DNA from: Dyadobacter subterraneus | GTDB taxonomy: Bacteria > Bacteroidota > Bacteroidia > Cytophagales > Spirosomataceae | Assembly: GCF_015221875.1 (NCBI RefSeq) | Contig: NZ_JACYGY010000002.1 | Coordinates: 1,177,573 to 1,241,572, forward strand | Length of the DNA stretch: 64,000 bases | Direction: 5' to 3' | Part shown: piece after piece, positions 57,000 to 64,000 of the stretch | Position numbering within the stretch: the first letter of the stretch is position 1 | Layout of the letters: the number at the start of each line of letters is the position of its first letter | Program-made: the position numbers and the translations under genes | Notes under the pieces: generated by a model | What the model saw: the letters and a program-made list of their open reading frames with translations, nothing else | Databases searched by the model: none | What the model was told of the DNA's origin: nothing

Positions 57000-59900
57000 A
57001 TGGGAAAAAATTTACTTAAGCTTATTGTCATGATTATGGTAATGAGCGCTCCCGTTTTCGCTCAGACGATTACGGGAACAGTTACGACCAGCTCCGACGG
57101 GCAAACTTTACCAGGTGTATCTATTCTGGTAAAAGGAACTACTTCGGGAACAACCACGGATGCAAACGGGAAATTTACTATTTCTGCTACTGCGGCCAAC
57201 ACATTGGTTGTATCCTTCATTGGTTACAAAACACAAGAAGTGCTCGTAGGAAAGCGAGCAGTGGTGGATGTATCTATGGCTGAAGACGCTTCTCAATTAA
57301 ATGAAGTTGTTGTTACGGCACTTGGTATTAAAAAGGAAGAGCGCGCGTTGGGATATGCCACTGCCATGATTAACAATGAATCTTTGGTAAAAACAGCCTC
57401 GCCTAACTTTGCTACGGCATTGTATGGTAAAGCGCCTGGTGTTACGATCAATGCTACTCCTGGTGGAGCAACCAGTGGTGTTAGTATTAGCATTCGTGGT
57501 TTCAACTCCATTAATGGAAATACACAACCGCTTATCGTAATGGATGGTATTCCAATCCGTAATGGTGAAGCAAGAAATACAGATTACTGGGGAGATCAAC
57601 GTATCCGTGGTAACGGTCTTTTGGATTTGAACCCTGCTGATATTGAAAATATATCAATTCTTAAAGGTGCATCTGCTGCGGCATTGTACGGCTCTGAGGC
57701 CACGAATGGAGTTGTTTTGGTAACTACTAAAACTGGAAAAGGGAAAAAAGGCTTTGGTGTAGATTTTTCTGCAAGTTATAACGTAGATAGAATTGCTTAT
57801 CTGCCAAGATATCAGGATGTAAGAGGTCCTGGTTATGGCTTGAACTACGCTAACGGAGGCCAGGATGCAAATGGCTTTATTTCTTATAATGTTAATGGCA
57901 CTGCAGTAAGAGGGTTACTAGGTGCATCTGTTAACTTCGGACCTAAATTTGACGGACAGCCTGTAATGGCTTTTGACGGAGTGGTGCGGCCATATGTTGC
58001 ATCTGGCAACAGTTATGCTGATTTGTTCCAAAACACAAGCAGCTCAAATATAAACCTTGCGGTTTCAAAAGTAACGGATAATGCAAATATTCGTTTCTCA
58101 TTCACTCGCCAGGACAACGGGATGATCAGTTACGATGCGAAAAACAGCAAAAACATTGCAAACTTTAACTCTAGCTTTAATACAGGTAAGAAATTAAAGA
58201 CGGATTTGATGGTAAATTTTGTGAATCAGAAAACGCACAATCGTCCTTACAAAGTGGATAGAATGATCAATAACTTCACCGGGATGATGAACCGCTTTGA
58301 GTCTGCTGACTGGTATTTCAACACCTATCAAACAAGCCAGGGATATAAATATGTAACAGCAGCTTCTGGAAATCCAAGCTTGACTCCTGATGAAAATATC
58401 AAGTACAACGGATTTAAAACGGATATTGCGGATTACGTATGGAGTACAAGAAAGAATACTTATGATGAATACAGCAATCGTATCATTGCAAGTTTGACAC
58501 AGCACTGGCAGATCACTGATGATCTGAAGTTGAGAGGAAGAATTGCAACAGACTTTACTTCTGAAAGAATTGAAGACAGACAGGCGACTGAAAAACCTCT
58601 TGCGTTTGGTTACTCAGGTGGATTTACGCTAAACAATAATCTTTATAATAATGTTTATGGAGATCTTTTGTTGACCTATACGAAAAAATTAAATGCGGAT
58701 ATGTCAGTGAATGTAATGGGAGGATACACCGCAAACAAAACATTTAATACAAAAATGGGCCGTTCTACCAGTGGAGGTTTGAGTACAGAAAACTTCTATG
58801 ATATCTTGGCTTCTGTTAATACAGCTACGGGAACTACTACCCGTGAGCGTAATATGCGAGATGCTTATATTGGAACTGTCAATTTTGACTACAAAAACTT
58901 GTTCTTTGTTGAAGGTACAGTCAGAAGGGACCGTACGTCACTATTAGCTCCGGGTAACAATTCTTTTGTCTATCCTTCAGTTAACTCAAGCTTTGTATTC
59001 AGTGACGCGTTTAATCTTCCAAGATTTATAAGCTACGGTAAAATCAGAGGTTCGTTCGGTATCGTGGGTAGCTATCCTGATCTTTACGCTGCGAACAATT
59101 CATACCTGCAAAACACACTTAGCGTACAGCAAAAAGGTGGTTCTTCTGTTCTTTATACTTACATCAATTCTGCTTATGGTAATGATAAAATCCGTGCAGA
59201 GAAGAAACATGAATTTGAATTTGGTTTGGAGACAAAACTTTTCAACAACCGTTTAGGTTTTGATCTTTCGTATTACAACGCGAAAATCGTTGATATGATC
59301 CTTCAAATGACAATTCCTTCTTCAAGTGGTGCCAAGTCTGTTCTTGCTAACATCGGTAACATGAGAAACCAGGGTCTTGAACTGGCATTGAATTTCTCAC
59401 CTCTTCAATCAAAAGATGGCAACCATCTAAGCTGGGATGCGACTTTAAACCTTGCAAAGAACGTTAATAAAGTTATTACGCTTGCAAATGGTGCCACGGA
59501 ATTTTTACATGCTGACTACGATGGAAATGCAGCACAGCTGAGATCTGTTGTGGGACGTCCAATGGGTGATATTTATGCACATGGTATCTTGAAAGATGCA
59601 CAGGGAAGAGAAGTTGTTGGTGCTGATGGTATTTATCAACTGGATCCAAATTTCAAAAGAGTAGGTAATGCTCTGCCAAAATTAACAGGAGGTTTGATCA
59701 ACAATTTTAGCTACAAAAGCTTCACGCTTGATGTTGTTACAGATTTTAGATTTGGCGGATCAATTATGCCAACTGGTATTAACTGGATGACTTCTCGTGG
59801 TTTAACAAAAGAAAGTTTGAATGCAATGGATACCGAGCATGGTGGTTTGACATACTACATTGATGAAAACGGTAAAGGTGTTCAGACAAGTGAAGGTGCT

Positions 59901-60317
59901 GCTCCAAGTGGCAAGACACTTTACCATGACGGTATGTTAATGAATGGCGTTACTAACGATGGTGAAGCTAACACAAATGTTGTTCCCCAGTCAGTTTATT
60001 ATAACAATACTTATAACTGGGGTGGGCCGCAATACAGCAACTCACGTTACGAATTGTATGTGAAGAAAAACACTTACATAAAAATGAGAGAGATTTCACT
60101 TGCATACAGACTTCCATCTTTCATCGCTCGTAAAATCGGAACTCAAAATGTAACGGTGTCTGTCTTTGGACGTAACCTTTTCTTCCTTTACAGAACAATT
60201 AAAGATATGGATGCTGAGCAGGCCAATTCAAGTTCAAGATGGTATGAAAACATCAGCAATGCAGGTAACAACCCTTCTTTCCGTACGTTTGGTGCAATGT
60301 TAAGAGCCAGCTTCTAA
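57000..60317 (+). CDS. susC: SusC/RagA-family TonB-linked outer-membrane receptor
   Basis: A 1105-residue TonB-dependent transporter. The signal peptide (LLKLIVMIMVMSAPVFAQ) is followed by a carboxypeptidase-like regulatory domain (GTVTTSSDGQTLPGVSILVKG, about 22-100), the plug (about 110-240, with NPADIENISILKGASAAALY and NGVVLVTTKTGK) and the 22-strand barrel. There is no N-terminal secretin/STN domain, so no direct anti-sigma signalling is expected. It works with SusD (9 bases downstream) to import an oligomer, typically a glycan or peptide; no hydrolase is adjacent to name the substrate. Confidence 0.96.
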   Translation: MGKNLLKLIVMIMVMSAPVFAQTITGTVTTSSDGQTLPGVSILVKGTTSGTTTDANGKFTISATAANTLVVSFIGYKTQEVLVGKRAVVDVSMAEDASQLNEVVVTALGIKKEERALGYATAMINNESLVKTASPNFATALYGKAPGVTINATPGGATSGVSISIRGFNSINGNTQPLIVMDGIPIRNGEARNTDYWGDQRIRGNGLLDLNPADIENISILKGASAAALYGSEATNGVVLVTTKTGKGKKGFGVDFSASYNVDRIAYLPRYQDVRGPGYGLNYANGGQDANGFISYNVNGTAVRGLLGASVNFGPKFDGQPVMAFDGVVRPYVASGNSYADLFQNTSSSNINLAVSKVTDNANIRFSFTRQDNGMISYDAKNSKNIANFNSSFNTGKKLKTDLMVNFVNQKTHNRPYKVDRMINNFTGMMNRFESADWYFNTYQTSQGYKYVTAASGNPSLTPDENIKYNGFKTDIADYVWSTRKNTYDEYSNRIIASLTQHWQITDDLKLRGRIATDFTSERIEDRQATEKPLAFGYSGGFTLNNNLYNNVYGDLLLTYTKKLNADMSVNVMGGYTANKTFNTKMGRSTSGGLSTENFYDILASVNTATGTTTRERNMRDAYIGTVNFDYKNLFFVEGTVRRDRTSLLAPGNNSFVYPSVNSSFVFSDAFNLPRFISYGKIRGSFGIVGSYPDLYAANNSYLQNTLSVQQKGGSSVLYTYINSAYGNDKIRAEKKHEFEFGLETKLFNNRLGFDLSYYNAKIVDMILQMTIPSSSGAKSVLANIGNMRNQGLELALNFSPLQSKDGNHLSWDATLNLAKNVNKVITLANGATEFLHADYDGNAAQLRSVVGRPMGDIYAHGILKDAQGREVVGADGIYQLDPNFKRVGNALPKLTGGLINNFSYKSFTLDVVTDFRFGGSIMPTGINWMTSRGLTKESLNAMDTEHGGLTYYIDENGKGVQTSEGAAPSGKTLYHDGMLMNGVTNDGEANTNVVPQSVYYNNTYNWGGPQYSNSRYELYVKKNTYIKMREISLAYRLPSFIARKIGTQNVTVSVFGRNLFFLYRTIKDMDAEQANSSSRWYENISNAGNNPSFRTFGAMLRASF

Positions 60318-60325
60318 TTTTTAAT

Positions 60326-61936
60326 TTGATTATGAAAATGAAAAAGATATCATCATTTATATTAGCAGGACTTTTACTGGGTGCAGTATCCTGTCAGGAA
60401 TCCGACATTGCTGAAAACTATACTGATCCCTCGAAAGTTGCTGTAACTTCCGTAGAAAAACAATTTACCGGATTTCTTGTTTCAACAAAAGATTACGTCC
60501 TTCCTGGATATACCAATTATTTTGTTGCGTTGAGAACTTCTATCAACCATTACAATCAAGTAACTGGCTGGGTTAATGACGCATCTGCCCAGTTTGTCCC
60601 TGGCTCATCTGGTACAGAAGCGGTTTGGTTCAACTATTACAATATGTTGGCGCAATACCGCGAACTTCAAAAAGTTTATGCATCTAAGACTACGACTGAG
60701 CAGGCGGATCGCAAATTCTTTATGACAGTTGCCCGTATCTTCCTTTACGATCAGACTGAAAGAATGATTGATCTTTTTGGACCGATTCCCTTTACCGAGG
60801 CAGGTTTTTTAAGTACAAATGGTGGAGATTATGCTGCTTCATATGCAAAGTTTGATGATCCTCAGACGCTTTATACTACGATGCTGGATGATTTGAAAGC
60901 GATTTCTACGGAATTAAACGCTACAACGATCAACGCTGGTTATCAGACATCTTTCAAAACACAAGATATCATTAACAATGGTGATCTTACTGCCTGGAAG
61001 CGTTATTGCAACTCACTTCGTTTGAGAATGTTAAACAGAGTTTCAGCTGCATCAAGCTTCTCATCAAGAGCAACTACTGAAATGGCGGAGATTCTTGGTA
61101 ATTCAACAACTTATCCAATTGTTGAATCCAACGATCAAAACATTCAGCTTGATGTTTACGATATCAATACGGATATAAATTCAAAAGGTTTTAAAGACGG
61201 AATTGCTTCTGATGGTGGCTGGTACGGAAACACAGCCGGAAAGAAAATGATGGATTTCATGAATACAAATGCTGATCCTCGTTTGCCAATTCTTTTTGAA
61301 CCGGGAGCAAATGCGGCAGGAGCCTACATTGGTATTGACCCAAATGCAACACAAGCAGTTCAATCTGCGCTTTCAAATGCGGGTGTGGTTGCAATTTACA
61401 ACCGCTACGTTACAAGTCATAACCAGTTTTTCCCTGGAGTAATTATTAATGCGGCTGAAGTCAATCTGATCAAGGCTGAGTATTATTTGAGAACTTCAAA
61501 TGATGCTTCTGCTAAAACTGCATACGAAACTGCAATTTCTCAGTCTGTGAAATTTTACAACTCAATTATTGCTATTAGTAATGCAACGGGTGTGAATGCT
61601 GCACCTGCTGCAGCTACAGATGCATCTATTGCTGCTTACATCCTAAAAGATGGGGTAAGCTGGGATAAAGCAACATCAAGTGCGGCCAAGCTGACACTTA
61701 TTGGAACGCAGAAATGGCTGCACTATAACCTGGTTCAGCCATATGAAAACTGGGCTGAAACACGTAGACTTGATTTGCCATCTTTCACTTTCCCATTAGA
61801 TAATGCAAACAAGCAAACCGTACCGCCGGTAAGATGGACTATCCCGGCTAATGAGATTACTTACAATGCAGCTAACTACGCAGCAGTGCAAGGAACAGAT
61901 AATCTTAATACCAAGCTTTTCTGGGATGTAAAATAG
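60326..61936 (+). CDS. susD: SusD/RagB-family surface lipoprotein
   Basis: A 536-residue lipoprotein that forms the lid on the SusC barrel and binds the imported molecule. The signal ends GLLLGAVSCQES, with lipidation at Cys23. The first half is helical TPR-like (FFMTVARIFLYDQTERMIDLFG) and the end is the conserved NWAETRRLDLPSFTFP. It starts 9 bases after the susC stop. Like its partner it is the SusD_2-like type often linked to unknown ligands. A bidirectional terminator follows. Confidence 0.95.
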   Translation: MIMKMKKISSFILAGLLLGAVSCQESDIAENYTDPSKVAVTSVEKQFTGFLVSTKDYVLPGYTNYFVALRTSINHYNQVTGWVNDASAQFVPGSSGTEAVWFNYYNMLAQYRELQKVYASKTTTEQADRKFFMTVARIFLYDQTERMIDLFGPIPFTEAGFLSTNGGDYAASYAKFDDPQTLYTTMLDDLKAISTELNATTINAGYQTSFKTQDIINNGDLTAWKRYCNSLRLRMLNRVSAASSFSSRATTEMAEILGNSTTYPIVESNDQNIQLDVYDINTDINSKGFKDGIASDGGWYGNTAGKKMMDFMNTNADPRLPILFEPGANAAGAYIGIDPNATQAVQSALSNAGVVAIYNRYVTSHNQFFPGVIINAAEVNLIKAEYYLRTSNDASAKTAYETAISQSVKFYNSIIAISNATGVNAAPAAATDASIAAYILKDGVSWDKATSSAAKLTLIGTQKWLHYNLVQPYENWAETRRLDLPSFTFPLDNANKQTVPPVRWTIPANEITYNAANYAAVQGTDNLNTKLFWDVK

Positions 61937-61956
61937 TCTGAGTTCGTTTTAATAAT

Positions 61957-61999
61957 AATATCAAAAAAGGCAGATCGTGAGGTCTGCCTTTTTGATATT
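61957..61999. terminator. Bidirectional terminator between susD and the cytochrome/FG-GAP gene
   Basis: AATATCA, an A run, GGCAGA (to 61974) pair with TCTGCCTTTTTGATATT (61983-61999) over about 17 pairs with one bulged A. A and T runs in both arms fit use from both sides. Confidence 0.88.
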
Positions 62000-62029
62000 A
62001 TGCTGTTTCTAAATGATTCTTAATGAAAA

Positions 62030-63607
62030 TCACTTTGTTCCGTTTGTTAGAACAAGCAACTGTGGAAAGGATGTAATTCCTTGAAAAATCAATGTCGTCA
62101 GTTCTGAAAGATTGTGAAAGTAGGAACCTAAGACAATGTCTTGATCGCCGTCATGGTCAAAATCAGCAGCATCCATTGTTAGCCACTTTCCATTAGCCGC
62201 TGCCGGTGTGGAAAATGCTTTGAAGTGAAGTTCTCCTTCGTTAGATAAATAAATAAATCTTTGTTCTGGATTGTCAAGTTCGGTGTAAAAGGAAATAGCA
62301 GCCAGGTCAATATCTCCATCGTTGTCAAAATCCCGTGCAATGGCTTTGCTTGTACCGTATAAAGGATAAAAGAACATTTGTTTAAAATTGTCTTTACCAT
62401 CATTCAGATAGATTCGGACGCCGTGGTAATTTTTTTTCACCGCCGAATAATCCCAATTGTCTCCATTGGTCAGAAGGATATCCTGAAAGCCGTCCTGATT
62501 AAAATCGGTAAGCTCAAAATAACTTGCGCCAAAAAGTGGTTGAAAACGCATCAAAGTTTTTTCCTGAAACTTACCATTTCCAAGATTATAAAAAATGGCC
62601 ATTTCTTCCCGAGCCTGTGCCATGAGCACCATGACATCAGGTTTTTTGTCATGATTGAAATCTGCGATCTCCACTTTTCTGGCTCCGGGAAAAGCTTTTA
62701 AGACATGCTCTTTGGTTGGCTGAAAGTTATCATACCAAAACAATTTTCCGGAATGATTTCCAAATTCGCAGATAAGAGCATCTTCCTTACCATCCATATT
62801 GATATCTGAGGAAACGAATTGTACCGGCCGGTGCAATCCTTCGATATTAAGGTAAGAAGATTTGGTTTTTTGTTCAAGTGCAAGTGATAACAGCCGGCCG
62901 GAACGTTGCTCGGACGGTTTAAAACTCCCGATCATAAGTAAACGTGGCGCTGCATAAGCCGGAAAATCTATATCTGTTGGAGGACTATCAATCGATTTGG
63001 TTTCTTTTAAATTGAACTGGTTGTCTAAAATATATAAAGTATTCTGGGCGTCGCCAACATAAAGTCGTGACGTCGATTTGTCAAATTTTAGTAAAGTAGT
63101 TTGTGGAAAAGGTTTGTCTCCCAACATGATTTCCTGCGTTTTAAACAGAGGAAGATTGGCTGTTATTGGTAAAACGTTTCTTTGAGGAAGTGGCATTGCC
63201 GGTGCTTCTAATTCAAAATATGCCACAATTTTTGCCCACTCATCGTCTGAAACAATTTGATTTTCAGGATAAATATCAAGATCACGTATCCGTTTTTTTT
63301 CTTCTTCCGGCAAATCTTGATAAGGATTTCTTCCTGCACTTTTTACGCCAAGACGCAGCCCCATATTGGGTAAAACAGAAGTAATCCAAGTATTTTTATC
63401 TAATAGCGACGGATCTGGGAGGATATGACAGCTTTGACAATATTGTCCCGCCAATTCCTTGCCTGTTAATGAATCCGAAGTTTGTTTTTGAATTAAATCA
63501 GGAGAGGTTATAGTTGTATGATTTTCATTTTCAGTCCGTGAAAATGAAAATATCCAAATGGAAATAAAACTGATAACAATAGGTTTCGTGTAAGGTATTT
63601 TCTGCAT
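62030..63607 (-). CDS. Exported cytochrome c motif protein with FG-GAP (VCBS-like) repeats
   Basis: A 525-residue protein; the start at 63607 is chosen because it places a hydrophobic signal (IVISFISIWIFSF) near the N-terminus, whereas 63724 adds 39 polar residues. A heme-binding CQSCH lies at residues 57-61, in a c-type cytochrome-like segment of about 100 residues with LPNMGLRLGV later. From about 150 the chain is a beta-propeller of FG-GAP type with calcium loops (DINMDGKEDALI, DFNHDKKPDVMVL, DFNQDGFQDILLTNG, DFDNDGDIDLAAISF, DFDHDGDQDIVLGS). It resembles proteins linked to polymer use in Bacteroidota and Planctomycetes. A surface redox or binding role is inferred. Confidence 0.84.
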   Translation of the reverse strand: MQKIPYTKPIVISFISIWIFSFSRTENENHTTITSPDLIQKQTSDSLTGKELAGQYCQSCHILPDPSLLDKNTWITSVLPNMGLRLGVKSAGRNPYQDLPEEEKKRIRDLDIYPENQIVSDDEWAKIVAYFELEAPAMPLPQRNVLPITANLPLFKTQEIMLGDKPFPQTTLLKFDKSTSRLYVGDAQNTLYILDNQFNLKETKSIDSPPTDIDFPAYAAPRLLMIGSFKPSEQRSGRLLSLALEQKTKSSYLNIEGLHRPVQFVSSDINMDGKEDALICEFGNHSGKLFWYDNFQPTKEHVLKAFPGARKVEIADFNHDKKPDVMVLMAQAREEMAIFYNLGNGKFQEKTLMRFQPLFGASYFELTDFNQDGFQDILLTNGDNWDYSAVKKNYHGVRIYLNDGKDNFKQMFFYPLYGTSKAIARDFDNDGDIDLAAISFYTELDNPEQRFIYLSNEGELHFKAFSTPAAANGKWLTMDAADFDHDGDQDIVLGSYFHNLSELTTLIFQGITSFPQLLVLTNGTK

Positions 63608-63737
63608 TTGCTGAGGTACAACAAGCTTATTTTTTGAAAGAAATATTTCGGGATTAAAAAAGAAATCAACCCTTCCCGGGACATGCCCTATATTAACTTC
63701 TTTAGTGACCTCGATGATTTTCAAACGCCGTGTATTA

Positions 63738-64000
63738 TCAAACCGTAAGATTATCCAAAGCAGCTTTTACATTATCAAACCCAAACCGCGCCAGTTCATT
63801 ATCCATTCGCGCCTTGATCAAATCATTTTGCAAATTTCCGATACTTCCTTCATGCGTATGTTTCAATTCGCGAGGTGCAACATAACTACCGTCACCGATT
63901 TCCGCTCCAACCTGACGGTATGCATCCCGGAAGGGCACGCCATTAATTACCAGTTCATTCACACGCTCCACACTGAAAAGTAAATCATACTTTGGGTCAT
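63738..64000 (-). CDS. argH: Argininosuccinate lyase, C-terminal part (cut by window edge)
   Basis: The frame is open to the right edge, so only about the last 87 residues are seen. DPKYDLLFSVERVNELV, PFRDAYRQVG and LKHTHEGSIGNLQND match the C-terminal domain of ArgH, which splits argininosuccinate into arginine and fumarate. An apparent start at 63971 (GTG) is not real. The stop at 63738 lies 14 bases past the longest possible start of the cytochrome/FG-GAP gene, so the latter probably has its own promoter or is read from the argH transcript. Confidence 0.93.
   Translation of the reverse strand, partial: DPKYDLLFSVERVNELVINGVPFRDAYRQVGAEIGDGSYVAPRELKHTHEGSIGNLQNDLIKARMDNELARFGFDNVKAALDNLTV

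Overview
The window comes from a Bacteroidota chromosome, most likely a Cytophagales member close to Dyadobacter/Spirosomaceae (inference from gene families; no rRNA or tRNA is present to settle it). Signs are the SusC/SusD pair, a Bacteroidota-type TAnnTTTG promoter, DUF5777 and DUF6702 proteins, the DUF177-rpmF-plsX-fabH-efp-accB-accC block, a membrane-anchored MutS-like ATPase, and AT-rich intergenic DNA. Both edges cut a gene: uxaC on the left and argH on the right. I saw no phage, insertion sequence, CRISPR array or RNA gene.

Layout. 1-3 kb: uronate catabolism (uxaC end, KDG kinase, KDPG aldolase); tagaturonate reductase lies apart at 9.2-10.7 kb. 3-9 kb: an exported protein of unknown function, a Uma2 pseudogene with two frameshifts, a PIF1-type helicase, an exported hydrolase, and a DUF3784 membrane protein overlapping a small HTH gene. 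10.8-19.2 kb: envelope and protein quality control (lon, DUF6702, rseP, MutS-like ATPase, ABC exporter). 19.4-20.1 kb: a HEPN/MNT pair. 20.4-24.6 kb: ECF sigma factor, anti-sigma-like protein with a C-terminal barrel-like region, Rieske protein, DUF5777 barrel and YceI, all on the plus strand. 24.7-34.2 kb: GH2 beta-galactosidase with a strange basic tail, coaX, a cyclotransferase-like protein, a conserved orphan, a beta-propeller protein and a Tat-exported Gfo/Idh oxidoreductase.

34.3-41.3 kb: two tandem Uma2 genes, then the lipid/translation block in reverse order (accC, accB, efp, fabH, plsX, rpmF, DUF177). The Uma2 pair arose by duplicating a segment of about 770 bp that included the last codons of accC; a fossil of accC remains between the copies. 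41.4-49.4 kb: mixed envelope and metabolic genes (NeuD-like acyltransferase, M61 and M48 peptidases, PHP protein, TIGR01777 SDR, PlsC). 49.4-50.7 kb: an Rpn-type nuclease with a frameshifted partial duplicate behind it. 50.7-64 kb: exported glutaminase-like protein, DsbD, argB, susC/susD, a cytochrome c/FG-GAP protein and the end of argH.

Most of the window is housekeeping and glycan or uronate use. The least understood unit is the sigma/barrel/Rieske/DUF5777/YceI cluster, which looks like a regulated envelope redox module. The clearest evolutionary signals are three decaying or duplicated nuclease loci (Uma2 pseudogene, Uma2 tandem, Rpn tandem) and a palindromic repeat in front of the KDPG aldolase gene.
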